A stretch of DNA of 34,082 nt from CAYRGG01 sp964423745 (GTDB taxonomy: Bacteria > Pseudomonadota > Gammaproteobacteria > Competibacterales > Competibacteraceae), in assembly GCA_964423745.1 (NCBI GenBank), contig CAYRGG010000048.1, positions 1 through 34,082 on the forward strand, given 5' to 3'. Under the pieces are notes generated by a model. It did not search any database and was not told the origin of the DNA. It saw only the letters and a program-made list of their open reading frames with translations. Position numbers and translations under genes: made by a program. Positions 24,164-32,897 of the stretch are shown here, piece after piece (the first letter of the stretch is position 1; every line of letters begins with the position of its first letter).

Positions 24164-25180
24164 TTGACTAAGCCCCATTTGACCTTTGGTGGTTTTCCCG
24201 CATTGCGACCACGGCGCATGCGACGCGACGAGTTTTCCCGACGCTTGCTTCGGGAGCATCGTTTGACCGTTGACGATTTGATTCAACCCGCGTTCATTAT
24301 CGAAGGCTGTCGGCAACGAGACCCGGTGACTTCTATGCCGGGTATCGAAAGACTCAGTGTGGATGAGTTGCTTAAAGAAGCGGAAGCCCTATTAACGCTG
24401 GGTGTGCCAGCCATCGCTTTATTTCCCGTCGTGTCTCAAGATTTGAAGTCACACGATGCCCAGGAAGCCTATAACCCCGAGGGTTTGCTTCAGCGTGCCG
24501 TACAAAATTTAAAAAAAGAATTTCCAACTTTAGGAATCATTACCGATGTGGCCCTTGATCCCTTTACGAGTCACGGTCAGGATGGATTGATCGATACCAA
24601 TGGGTACGTGATAAACGATGAAACGGTAGCGGTACTGGTGCGCCAGGCCCTATCCCACGCCCAGGCGGGCGCCGACATCGTCGCTCCTTCGGATATGATG
24701 GATGGGCGCATCGGCGCAATCCGTGATGCTTTGGAAGCCGATGGTTTTGTGCATACCCGTATCTTGGCCTACTCTGCTAAGTATGCCTCTCATTTCTATG
24801 GCCCATTCCGTGACGCAGTAGGATCTGCCGCTAATCTTGCGGGGGGTGACAAATACAGTTATCAAATGGACTCGGCCAACAGCGATGAAGCCCTACGGGA
24901 AATCGCTATGGACTTGCAAGAAGGAGCCGACATCGTCATGGTGAAACCGGGTATGCCTTATTTGGATATTGTACGCCGTGTCAAAGATCAGTTTGCTGTG
25001 CCCACGTTTGTTTATCAGGTCAGTGGTGAATATGCTATGTTGCTGGCGGCCGCGCAAAAGGGTTGGCTCGACAAGCGCCCTGTGGTGATGGAATCGTTGT
25101 TGTCTATCAAGCGAGCTGGTGCCGATGGTATTTTGAGCTATTTTGCTAAAGAGGTAGCTGGTTGGTTACGTTCCAGCTAA
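24164..25180 (+). CDS. hemB: Delta-aminolevulinic acid dehydratase (porphobilinogen synthase)
   Basis: This 338-residue enzyme condenses two 5-aminolevulinate molecules to porphobilinogen for heme and tetrapyrrole synthesis in the cytoplasm. Active-site lysines are Lys206 (ILAYSAKYASHFYGPF) and Lys261 (MVKPGMPYLDI). The metal-site segment is DVALDPFTSHGQDGL with Asp and Ala in place of the zinc cysteines, the Mg-dependent type known from Pseudomonas. The start is TTG with AGGAG 6 nt upstream; no ATG fits. TATAAT at 24112-24117 is a possible -10, so it may have its own promoter apart from the GH57 gene. Confidence 0.96.
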   Translation: MTKPHLTFGGFPALRPRRMRRDEFSRRLLREHRLTVDDLIQPAFIIEGCRQRDPVTSMPGIERLSVDELLKEAEALLTLGVPAIALFPVVSQDLKSHDAQEAYNPEGLLQRAVQNLKKEFPTLGIITDVALDPFTSHGQDGLIDTNGYVINDETVAVLVRQALSHAQAGADIVAPSDMMDGRIGAIRDALEADGFVHTRILAYSAKYASHFYGPFRDAVGSAANLAGGDKYSYQMDSANSDEALREIAMDLQEGADIVMVKPGMPYLDIVRRVKDQFAVPTFVYQVSGEYAMLLAAAQKGWLDKRPVVMESLLSIKRAGADGILSYFAKEVAGWLRSS

Positions 25181-25225
25181 GACAGTTATCTGATAATTCA
25201 TCCTTGTGCCGCGAGTCTTAAAAGC

Positions 25226-26053
25226 ATGGCCACAAAACCCGATCAATATGCCGTTATGGGCAACCCTATTGCCCATAGTCAATCGCCTCTGATTCATAGT
25301 TTGTTTGCATCACAAACGGGTCAGAACCTTGAGTATCGAGCGATTCTGGTAGAGCTGGGTCAGTTTGCAGCAGCGGTTGATGCTTTCCGCGCTGAAGGTG
25401 GGCGGGGACTCAATGTCACAATCCCGTTCAAGCAGGATGCCTGGGTTTACGCCGATGTGCTGAGCGCTCGCGCCGAGCGCTCCGGTGCCGTAAACACCCT
25501 GGTTTTTCGGGAACACGGCGATGTGTTGGGTGACAACACCGATGGTCTGGGTCTGGTGCGAGATTTAACCGATAACCACCGTCTCACTTTAAAGGACAAG
25601 CGTATTTTGTTGCTGGGTGCGGGGGGTGCGGCCCGTGGCGTGCTAACTCCGCTATTAAAGGCAGAGCCGAGTCGCTTAGTAATTGCTAATCGAACTCCCG
25701 CTAAAGCGGTGGAACTGGCTTTATTATTTAATGGCTTTGGTCCGGTTTCAGGGTGTGGCTTTGCAGAACTCAGCGGGTTTCGTTTCGACTTAGTGATTAA
25801 TGCGACGTCGGCGAGTCTTAGTGATACCCCGTTGCCGCTACCAGATGACCTGCTATCTGAAAGCGGTGGGGTTTATGACATGATGTACGGGAAGGAGCCG
25901 ACGGCTTTTATGCGCTGGGGTCTTGCCCACGGGGCGGTCTGCGCCATGGACGGTATTGGTATGCTGGTGGAGCAGGCGGCGGAATCATTTCGACTTTGGC
26001 GTGGCGTAAAACCCAATACGACCGATATCATTGCTCGATTACGCGGGTCATAA
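25226..26053 (+). CDS. aroE: Shikimate dehydrogenase
   Basis: This 275-residue NADPH-dependent enzyme converts 3-dehydroshikimate to shikimate in aromatic amino-acid synthesis. Substrate-binding SQSPLIHSLFA near residue 18, catalytic Lys in GLNVTIPFKQDA, and DNTDGLGLV are present. The NADP-binding glycine motif is LLLGAGGAARGVL with IANRTPAKA after it. The C-terminal DGIGMLVEQAAESF is typical. It lies 45 bp after hemB, and the next gene begins 7 bp after its stop. Confidence 0.95.
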   Translation: MATKPDQYAVMGNPIAHSQSPLIHSLFASQTGQNLEYRAILVELGQFAAAVDAFRAEGGRGLNVTIPFKQDAWVYADVLSARAERSGAVNTLVFREHGDVLGDNTDGLGLVRDLTDNHRLTLKDKRILLLGAGGAARGVLTPLLKAEPSRLVIANRTPAKAVELALLFNGFGPVSGCGFAELSGFRFDLVINATSASLSDTPLPLPDDLLSESGGVYDMMYGKEPTAFMRWGLAHGAVCAMDGIGMLVEQAAESFRLWRGVKPNTTDIIARLRGS

Positions 26054-26060
26054 AAATACA

Positions 26061-26507
26061 ATGAATACCAGTGAGCAAGCTAAAGATGTGCTTAAAAGTT
26101 TACTCGCCTCACAATTACAGACTGTTTTGGCGACGCAAGATCAGAACCAGCCCTATACTAGTTTGATGGCCTTCGTGGTCACTGAAGATCTTAAAAGATT
26201 ATTCTTTGCAACTTATCGAAATACCCATAAGTATAGAAATTTAACGGCTAATCCCCAGGTGGCGTTGTTAATCGATAATCGCACCGGCCATATGGAAGAT
26301 CACTACCGTAGCGTTGCTGTTACAGCCACAGGCTGCGCTCGCGAAGTAGATCCAAAAGAGATAGATAACTGGCTAAATTTGTACCTGGCCAAACATCCAA
26401 ATCTAAAAGAATTTGTCACGTCTCTTGAGTGCGTGGGTATCGAGGTTCAGGTAGAGCATTATTACCTGGTCAACCAGTTTCAACAGGTTGTGGACGTGGT
26501 CCCATGA
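26061..26507 (+). CDS. Pyridoxamine 5'-phosphate oxidase-like FMN-binding protein
   Basis: This 148-residue protein has the split-barrel flavin-binding fold (ASQLQTVLATQDQNQPYTSL, LFFATYRNTHKYRNLTANPQ, VALLIDNRT). Such small proteins are flavin- or F420/heme-related reductases, or simply FMN binders; the substrate cannot be assigned. The ATG at 26061 avoids the overlap that a TTG at 26031 would create with aroE. It lies between aroE and a sugar kinase, 9 bp before the latter. Confidence 0.8.
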   Translation: MNTSEQAKDVLKSLLASQLQTVLATQDQNQPYTSLMAFVVTEDLKRLFFATYRNTHKYRNLTANPQVALLIDNRTGHMEDHYRSVAVTATGCAREVDPKEIDNWLNLYLAKHPNLKEFVTSLECVGIEVQVEHYYLVNQFQQVVDVVP

Positions 26508-26516
26508 GGATAAGGA

Positions 26517-27455
26517 ATGGCCATGGCAGCAACCTCGTCTGACCATCTTTACTTGGGTATCGATCTTGGCGGCACCAAGACAGAAATCATTGCCCTAGAC
26601 GGTTCGGGGGAAGTGCGAGCCCGGCGGCGCGTTGCGACGCCTCGCTTCGATTATGAGGGGACGCTTCGCACCGTCGCGGAACTGGTGACGACGGTAGAAA
26701 CCGAGCTGGGTCGCCGTGGTAGCGTAGGTGTCGCTATGCCCGGCACACTTTCACTGGCCACCGGGCTTGTCAAGAACGCTAACTCCACCTGGCTTAACGG
26801 CCGTTCTTTAGATCACGATCTGCAGGCGCTCATGGGGCGTCCTGTGCGGTTTGCCAACGATGCAGACTGCTTTGCTTTGTCAGAGGCCCGGGATGGGGCG
26901 GCGGCAGGCGCCAGTGTCGTGTTTGGAGTCATTATAGGTACCGGCGTGGGTGGCGGTATTGTATGCAATGGTGAATTGATAGGCGGCCCCAACGGTATCG
27001 CAGGAGAATGGGGCCATAATCCTCTGCCTTGGCCTGCAGCAGAGGAATTACCAGGCCCCACCTGTTACTGTGGTCGACAGGGGTGTATTGAGGTCTGGCT
27101 GTCCGGTCCGGGACTGGTGCGAGACTATGAACGCCATGGGGGTGTGGCGCAAGATGCCGCCACTGTGGTGGCGGCAGCAGACGGCGGGGATAGGTTGGCA
27201 GAAGCCGTTTTGAGTCGTTATGAGAACCGCCTGGCTCGCGCTTTGGCCAGTATTGTTAACATTTTGGATCCCCATATTATTGTTCTGGGCGGTGGCCTCT
27301 CTAATTTGGCGCAGCTTTATCAACGCATACCTGAACAATGGGACCAGTATGTGTTCTCGGACTGGGTGGCAACGCAGTTGGCGCCACCCCATTATGGCGA
27401 TTCCAGCGGAGTACGAGGAGCCGCGTGGTTATGGTGGCCAAAAAATACGTCTTAA
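26517..27455 (+). CDS. ROK-family sugar kinase (fructokinase/glucokinase-like)
   Basis: This 312-residue cytoplasmic kinase has the phosphate-binding LGIDLGGTKTEIIAL, FANDADCFALSEA with the catalytic Asp, VIIGTGVGGGIV, and the ROK zinc-binding set GEWGHNPLPW plus CYCGRQGCIEVW. The resemblance to the fructokinase Mak branch is from memory; a glucose or N-acetylhexosamine substrate is possible. An ATG at 26523 is an equally plausible start (AAGGA 6 nt upstream). Its stop overlaps by 4 bp the stop of the convergent yihY-like gene. Confidence 0.9.
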   Translation: MAMAATSSDHLYLGIDLGGTKTEIIALDGSGEVRARRRVATPRFDYEGTLRTVAELVTTVETELGRRGSVGVAMPGTLSLATGLVKNANSTWLNGRSLDHDLQALMGRPVRFANDADCFALSEARDGAAAGASVVFGVIIGTGVGGGIVCNGELIGGPNGIAGEWGHNPLPWPAAEELPGPTCYCGRQGCIEVWLSGPGLVRDYERHGGVAQDAATVVAAADGGDRLAEAVLSRYENRLARALASIVNILDPHIIVLGGGLSNLAQLYQRIPEQWDQYVFSDWVATQLAPPHYGDSSGVRGAAWLWWPKNTS

Positions 27456-28354
27456 GTATGCAAACCCGCTGGCGGTTCGGCCCTGTCGTCAGGTTCATCA
27501 AAACGTTCATATTCTGCGATGACTTGGGCGCCGAGTAATAAAATCATGGCGGCAATTTCCAAACTGAGTAAAGCGATAATGGCGGTGGCCAAAGAACCAT
27601 AGACTACGTTGATAAGCGATAGGGTGGAAAAATACCAAATCAGCGCGTGGCGAGTTATCTCCCAGAGCAATCCTGCCGTAATCCCACCCAATAACGCTTG
27701 ACGCCATGATAAATTACCAACGGGCATCACCAGGTAAATGGATGAAAGCATAAGGATCTGACCTGTAAGTCCAAGTAAATAAAGTATAATGCCGGTAAAA
27801 CCGTCTAAGGGTATGTCCCAACCCAAAAATAAAATATGCAGGCGTTCCATACTCTGCAACACCCCCGTGATTAGGGTTACTACAATAAAGCCAATCCCCA
27901 ATAGAAAAATAAAAAGATAGGGCAGCAAAGCAGAGATAAGAAAATGACGACGTTGAATAGCCACCCGGTGAAAAAAAATGACGGACATGGCGTTTTCTAA
28001 AATGGAAAATGCCAAGGAACTAAAAAAAATCAACATTCCCAGCATCACCCAGCTTAAGACTTCCCGTTCTTCAAGAAATGTTTTGATTTGCGCTGTGACG
28101 GTCTGGGATTCTCCAGGCACTAAAAATTCTAGATAACGAGTAAACGTAACCAGTAAGCGTGTTTCATCTGCAATGTGGGAAAGGGCGATAAGCAGCAAAG
28201 TAAAAAGAGGAATGACAGACAGCAACGTGTAATAAGCCACAGCGCCAGAGAGTAAAATACCTTGGTTAGCGCGAAAACCTTTCAGCACCCGCAACATAAA
28301 ATGGCCTGGCCGTCTAAGAATGAGTCGTTGCTTCGCTTGAGATGTAGAGTGCAT
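27452..28354 (-). CDS. YihY/BrkB family inner-membrane protein
   Basis: This 300-residue polytopic membrane protein has about six helices. The family signature is GILLSGAVAYYTLLSVIPLFTL at the N-terminus, with WRQALLGGITAGLLWEITR and YGSLATAIIALLSLEIAAMILLLGAQV near the C-terminus. The family was once called ribonuclease BN by mistake; its transport or virulence role is not settled. The start has GGAA 6 nt upstream. It converges with the ROK kinase gene, sharing a CTTAAG at the stops. Confidence 0.9.
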   Translation of the reverse strand: MHSTSQAKQRLILRRPGHFMLRVLKGFRANQGILLSGAVAYYTLLSVIPLFTLLLIALSHIADETRLLVTFTRYLEFLVPGESQTVTAQIKTFLEEREVLSWVMLGMLIFFSSLAFSILENAMSVIFFHRVAIQRRHFLISALLPYLFIFLLGIGFIVVTLITGVLQSMERLHILFLGWDIPLDGFTGIILYLLGLTGQILMLSSIYLVMPVGNLSWRQALLGGITAGLLWEITRHALIWYFSTLSLINVVYGSLATAIIALLSLEIAAMILLLGAQVIAEYERFDEPDDRAEPPAGLHT

Positions 28355-28549
28355 GGCGCTTTCCAGCCCCGAATAAGCGAGGTTGGGTTATATTGTTAAA
28401 CCGAGCGACCAAGGGACAATAAGCGTTGGTTTATTGTTGCCATTGTAGATTAGTGGCACAAGATAATAAGTATTAGTCTTTTTAAATAGGATAAACAGAA
28501 ATGCTAGACGATGCTTTGATGAGAGAAACCGTATATAAATAACAGCAAA

Positions 28550-28578
28550 CCGTTATATATCATCGAATGATATTACGG
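28550..28578 (-). terminator. Hairpin overlapping the stop of the 96-residue gene
   Basis: CCGTTATATATCAT-CGA-ATGATATTACGG is a near-perfect AT-rich inverted repeat. On the minus strand it includes the TAA stop of the gene at 28573-28863 and is followed by TTTGCTGTTATTT. It probably terminates that gene's transcript. A short similar sequence (AACCGTATATA) precedes it at about 28527. Confidence 0.5.
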
Positions 28579-28863
28579 TTCCAGACTAGTTTCTGAAGAT
28601 ATTAAATCATATAAGGCAACAAGCGCTAATGCTCGTGGTAAAGGCACCCTAAGTTTACCTTCCACATAGCCTTGAATAAGTGCTATTGCCCATTCTAACC
28701 GAATATCATCAAGGGTTCGCAAATCGATAAACCGAAGCAAGGGAACCTGTTCTATGTGCATACTAGCATAAACTGCTGCCAGTGCTCGTGCCGACCGGGT
28801 GCCTCGGGATTCCCCAATACACCAGTTGTAAACGAGCTGTTCCGCTTCGTGTGGATCAATCAT
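28573..28863 (-). CDS. Unidentified 96-residue protein
   Basis: This short protein begins MIDPHEAEQLVYNWCIGESR and continues with alternating hydrophobic and charged helices (LLRFIDLRTLDDIRLEWAIALIQ). It has one Cys and no signal peptide, membrane span or nucleotide motif. I do not recognise a family. Composition looks coding, and a hairpin sits at its stop. The ribosome-binding site is weak. It stands alone between a yihY-like gene and mfd. Confidence 0.55.
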   Translation of the reverse strand: MIDPHEAEQLVYNWCIGESRGTRSARALAAVYASMHIEQVPLLRFIDLRTLDDIRLEWAIALIQGYVEGKLRVPLPRALALVALYDLISSETSLEP

Positions 28864-29184
28864 GGGTGTGGACTCTATTACTCGCGATTACCATAAAGCG
28901 TAGTACAGAGCGTGGGCTCTGCCACCGTTGCTTAACGGTGAAATTTTTTCACATTAGTGGTCTTTAAAAATAGCAGAAAGCAAGGTTTTCACAGTGGAGT
29001 GAGGTAGTGCAGGACAAGTCTCAAGGAGTAACTCTGTTAAACCGACCCTATGACAGGTCGATGGAAAGTTGTTTATTGCTAAGTAAGAAGCTTTTTTATG
29101 GCTCTAATACAGGATGCTGATTAAGCAAGCTTATGCGAGAATAGCGAACAAATTTGATTCATCTGCAGAACAAGATCACATCTT
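28864..29184. other. Intergenic region upstream of mfd
   Basis: This 321-bp gap separates the minus-strand 96-residue gene from mfd. It contains two consecutive hairpins with a T-tract at 28906-28949 (see separate entry). The remaining 235 bp before mfd has no clear near-consensus promoter; TTGCTA near 29068 is the best -35-like hexamer. No open reading frame is supported. Confidence 0.5.
28906..28949 (+). terminator. Tandem hairpins with T-tract, no upstream plus-strand gene
   Basis: CAGAGC-GTGG-GCTCTG (28906-28921) is followed at once by CACCGTT-GCTT-AACGGTG (28923-28940) and then AAATTTTTTC. The second hairpin plus T-run is a textbook intrinsic terminator on the plus strand. No plus-strand gene ends here; the nearest upstream genes are on the minus strand. 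It may end a short RNA, protect mfd from antisense read-through, or lie in the leader of the minus-strand gene. Confidence 0.65.
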
Positions 29185-32100
29185 ATGTTTCAAGCAGCAA
29201 ACCAAATCGTCTACTCTGAGCTTTTTCCGTTAAATTTACCCCAAGATGTTATCTACAAAGTGCGTTGGGGTCAGCTCCACGGCAGCGCTCAATCTCTGCT
29301 CATCGCCACGGTGGCCACCGAGCACCCAGGCTTACTACTGGTCGTTACACCTAATAGCCAAATTGCTTTGCGTTTACAAGCAGAGCTTGATTTTTTTGCT
29401 CAAGACACCTCCTTCAAAACATTTGTTTTTCCCGACTGGGAAACATTGCCCTACGATAACTTTTCGCCTCATCAAGACATTGTCTCGCAGCGTTTAGCAA
29501 CCCTTCATCGCTTGTCTGAGCGGAACAAAGGTGTCCTCATCGTTTCTGTGACGACGTTGATGCAACGCCTATCTCCGCAAATTTATCTGGATGGCCATGT
29601 GTTGCTGTTGAGGACAGGTGAGCGGATCGATATAGAGGCTTTTCGTAGCCGTTTGGAGGCAGCGGGTTATCTGTGCGTATCTCAAGTGACGGAGCACGGT
29701 GAGTTTGCGGTACGTGGATCGCTTATCGATATTTTTCCTATGGGGAGTGAGCAGCCCTACCGCTTAGATTTGTTCGATGATGAACTAGAAAGCATCCGCA
29801 CCTTCGATCCCGATAGCCAGCGTTCTATCGGCAAAGTACCAGCCATCGAGATGTTACCAGCCCGGGAATTTCCCTTGACTAAGGAGGCTATAAGTCGGTT
29901 TCGACAGGCTTTTCGGGGTCGCTTTGAGGGGGATCCTCAGCGTAGTCTGATCTACCGAGATGTAAGCAGCGGTCTTGCTCCGGGAGGGATCGAATACTAT
30001 TTCCCCCTGTTTTTTGAAGCCACTGCCACCCTATTCGACTATCTTCCTGAGAATGTTCTTACGCTAACTTTGGAAAATACAGAAGCGGCCATGGATGCCT
30101 TTTGGGAACAAATAACGGCGCGTTATGAACAACGCCGTTACGATCGAGAACGCCCTTTACTGCCTCCTCATCACCTGTTTCTAGAGAAAAACCATGTTTT
30201 CCAAGCCTTAGAAAAACACCCCCAAATTGAGGTACAGCAGTCACCGATTCCAAAAAACGGTATCAATTTTCCCAGTATTGAACCACCCGAAGTGTATTTA
30301 CAGCCCCGGGCTGAACAACCGGTTGCTGCACTGCAAGCATTTCTGGCGAATTTTTCTGGTCGCGTGTTACTGGCGGTAGAATCAACAGGGCGACGAGAAG
30401 TTCTATTAGATGCGCTGCGTCCCCATGGCTTGTCTCCTAAACCATGTAACGGTTGGCAGGAATTTTTACGCATGTCAGAATCGCTAGCGATTACTGTTGC
30501 TCCCATAGAGCGGGGGTTGCTGTTTAAGGAACCAAACCTAGCGGTTATCGCCGAGACACAACTTTATCGGGAGTGGGTCCCCCAGACCCGTCGTCGTGCT
30601 CCAAGCCGCGATGCCGATGCCATTATCCGTAATCTCACAGATTTGCACATGGGTGATCCGGTGGTGCATGAGTATCATGGAGTAGGTCGCTATGGGGGGT
30701 TGAGGCGGTTAGAAACCGCCGGTTTGGAAACGGAATTTGTCATTTTAAACTATGCCGACGGGGGTACCTTGTACGTACCGGTTGCCTCCTTACACTTACT
30801 CAGTCGTTATGCAGGTCATTCCCTGGATAAGGCGCCTCTGCATAAACTGGGTAGTGAGCAGTGGGCCCGGGCGAAGCGTAAAGCAGCGGAACGTGTCAGA
30901 GATGTAGCGGCGGAACTGTTGAATATTTATGCACGCCGCCGGGTCAATTCCGGCCACGCCTTTCATGGGTTTGAGGCTGACTATGCAGCCTTTGCAGCCG
31001 GTTTTCCCTTTGAAGAAACCCCTGATCAACAAGCAGCCATCGCTGCTGTGGTGGCGGATATGAGTAGCCCTGAACCCATGGATCGGGTTATCTGTGGTGA
31101 TGTGGGGTTCGGCAAAACTGAGGTGGCCATGCGGGCTGCTTTTCTCGCTGTGCAAGACGGTCGTCAAGTGGCGGTTTTGGTGCCAACCACGTTGCTAGCC
31201 CAACAACATCATCAGAATTTTCAAGATCGTTTTGCCGATTGGCCGGTACGCATCGAAGTGCTATCGCGTTTTCAGACCAAGCGAGAACAACAGCAGGTCT
31301 GTCAAGGATTGCGTCAAGGTACCGTGGATATTGTCATCGGAACCCATAAACTGATTCAAGATGACATCGCTTTTAAACAGCTGGGCCTGGTGGTCATCGA
31401 TGAAGAGCACCGCTTTGGCGTGCGCCAAAAAGAGCGCCTAAAAGCACTACGCGCTCAGGTTGACATACTAACCTTGACGGCGACGCCTATTCCGCGGACT
31501 TTGAATATGGCTATGGCGGGACTCAGAGACCTGTCGATTATCGCTACGCCCCCGGCTCAGCGTCTAGCCATAAAGACCTTTGTGGGTGAGTGGAATAAAA
31601 CCTGGATACAAGAAGCCTGTCAACGGGAACTTAAGCGGGGTGGCCAGATTTATTTTTTGCACAATGATATAACCACCATCGAGCGTCAAGCTAAGGAACT
31701 GCAAACCATAGTACCCGATGCTCGGTTAGCCATCGCCCATGGACAGATGCCCGAGCGTCAACTAGAACAGGTGATGCTAGATTTTTACCACCAGCGCTGC
31801 AACATTTTGCTGTGTACCACTATTATTGAAAGTGGTATCGATGTCCCTACGGCCAACACCATCATCATTAATCGCGCTGATAAACTGGGTCTTGCGCAAC
31901 TTTACCAATTACGGGGCCGGGTAGGTCGTTCTAAGCATCGTGCTTATGCGCATCTGGTGGTACCGCCTCGTAAAGCCATGAATGCCGATGCTAAAAAGCG
32001 TATCGACGCCATCGAAGCCATTGAAGATTTAGGGGCCGGATTTACGTTGGCCAACCACGATCTCGAGATTCGTGGCGCAGGAGAGTTATTGGGGGATGAA

Positions 32101-32649
32101 CAAAGCGGTCAGATGCAAGAAATTGGTTTCAGCTTGTATATGGAGCTTCTGGAACGGGCAGTTGCAACTTTAAAAAAAGGTGACACCCTAGATCTTGAGC
32201 GTCCGCTAGAACATGGACCAGAAATCGATTTGCAAAGCCCTGCTCTGATTCCTGACCCGTATCTACCTGATGTGCATACCCGGCTTATTTTATATAAACG
32301 CATTGCGAGTGCTACGGATTTTCAAGAACTGCGAGATTTGCAAGTTGAAATGATAGACCGCTTTGGTCTTCTACCGGAGGCCGTAAAAAATTTATTTCGA
32401 GTTACCCAACTTAAACTCATCGCGCTGCCTATTGGCATTCGCAAGATTGAAGTGGGTGCTAGAGGTGGTCGTGTTTTATTTGGACCCGAACCCAAGATCG
32501 ATCTACCAAAACTTTTGCAGCTGATTCAGCAACAACCCAAAACATACCAATTAGATGGCCAAGACAAACTGCGTTTTTATCAAAAAATGGACAGTGTGGA
32601 AGAGCGTACCCAAACAGTAAATACTTTACTTGAAGAGTTATCTGTATAA
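29185..32649 (+). CDS. mfd: Transcription-repair coupling factor
   Basis: This 1154-residue SF2 translocase dislodges stalled RNA polymerase and recruits UvrA at DNA lesions. The UvrB-homologous N-terminal module includes FVFPDWETLPYDNFSPH and RGSLIDIFPMGSEQPYRLDL. The RNA-polymerase interaction domain lies near residues 485-550 (GDPVVHEYHGVGRYGGL). The helicase core has Walker A GDVGFGKTEVA (about 637-645), DEEH in VIDEEHRFG (about 739-742), TATPIPRTLNMA, IIESGIDVP and QLRGRVGRS. A TRCF C-terminal domain follows DPYLPDVHTRLILYKRIAS. Length and motifs are complete. The Shine-Dalgarno is poor, so the start rests on N-terminal similarity. Confidence 0.96.
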   Translation: MFQAANQIVYSELFPLNLPQDVIYKVRWGQLHGSAQSLLIATVATEHPGLLLVVTPNSQIALRLQAELDFFAQDTSFKTFVFPDWETLPYDNFSPHQDIVSQRLATLHRLSERNKGVLIVSVTTLMQRLSPQIYLDGHVLLLRTGERIDIEAFRSRLEAAGYLCVSQVTEHGEFAVRGSLIDIFPMGSEQPYRLDLFDDELESIRTFDPDSQRSIGKVPAIEMLPAREFPLTKEAISRFRQAFRGRFEGDPQRSLIYRDVSSGLAPGGIEYYFPLFFEATATLFDYLPENVLTLTLENTEAAMDAFWEQITARYEQRRYDRERPLLPPHHLFLEKNHVFQALEKHPQIEVQQSPIPKNGINFPSIEPPEVYLQPRAEQPVAALQAFLANFSGRVLLAVESTGRREVLLDALRPHGLSPKPCNGWQEFLRMSESLAITVAPIERGLLFKEPNLAVIAETQLYREWVPQTRRRAPSRDADAIIRNLTDLHMGDPVVHEYHGVGRYGGLRRLETAGLETEFVILNYADGGTLYVPVASLHLLSRYAGHSLDKAPLHKLGSEQWARAKRKAAERVRDVAAELLNIYARRRVNSGHAFHGFEADYAAFAAGFPFEETPDQQAAIAAVVADMSSPEPMDRVICGDVGFGKTEVAMRAAFLAVQDGRQVAVLVPTTLLAQQHHQNFQDRFADWPVRIEVLSRFQTKREQQQVCQGLRQGTVDIVIGTHKLIQDDIAFKQLGLVVIDEEHRFGVRQKERLKALRAQVDILTLTATPIPRTLNMAMAGLRDLSIIATPPAQRLAIKTFVGEWNKTWIQEACQRELKRGGQIYFLHNDITTIERQAKELQTIVPDARLAIAHGQMPERQLEQVMLDFYHQRCNILLCTTIIESGIDVPTANTIIINRADKLGLAQLYQLRGRVGRSKHRAYAHLVVPPRKAMNADAKKRIDAIEAIEDLGAGFTLANHDLEIRGAGELLGDEQSGQMQEIGFSLYMELLERAVATLKKGDTLDLERPLEHGPEIDLQSPALIPDPYLPDVHTRLILYKRIASATDFQELRDLQVEMIDRFGLLPEAVKNLFRVTQLKLIALPIGIRKIEVGARGGRVLFGPEPKIDLPKLLQLIQQQPKTYQLDGQDKLRFYQKMDSVEERTQTVNTLLEELSV

Positions 32650-32683
32650 TTGTTAATGTTGCTTTCAAAAGGATTTAGGTAGG

Positions 32684-32760
32684 TTGTTTGCCATAAGCTA
32701 CTACAACTGGGTAAACTAATGGGCAGATAATAGGCAAAGTAACAAATTAGTAGCAAACAA
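32684..32760. repeat. Long-range inverted repeat between mfd and rpsL
   Basis: TTGTTTGC at 32684-32691 pairs with GCAAACAA at 32753-32760, and the flanking TACTA and TAGTA extend the match if a 7-nt bulge is allowed. It could form a large stem around the mfd 3' end and serve as weak terminator or processing signal. No T-tract follows. Confidence 0.3.
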
Positions 32761-32789
32761 TATTTCAACGGGTTTAATGAATGGGACCC

Positions 32790-32818
32790 TTGACAGAAAA
32801 CTCACATCCGCATATAGT
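32790..32818 (+). promoter_or_regulatory. Sigma-70 promoter of the str operon
   Basis: TTGACA (32790-32795), a 17-bp spacer and TATAGT (32813-32818) form a near-consensus promoter, followed by a GC-rich discriminator (TCCGCGGC) typical of stringently controlled ribosomal promoters. The transcript would start near 32825, giving a leader of about 73 nt before rpsL. Confidence 0.85.
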
Positions 32819-32833
32819 TCCGCGGCTTTGGTA

Positions 32834-32883
32834 TCTCAGTCGTAGCTGAGAATTAAGATCATCAGGGGGAAAATATTGCCCCT
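32834..32883 (+). promoter_or_regulatory. Hairpins in the rpsL leader
   Basis: Two small hairpins follow the promoter: TCTCAG / CTGAGA (32834-32851) and AGGGG / CCCCT (32864-32868 with 32879-32883). The second is 14 nt from the rpsL ATG and could affect ribosome access. No match to a known regulatory RNA family is claimed. Confidence 0.35.
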
Positions 32884-32897
32884 AGAGTAAAAAGCTC

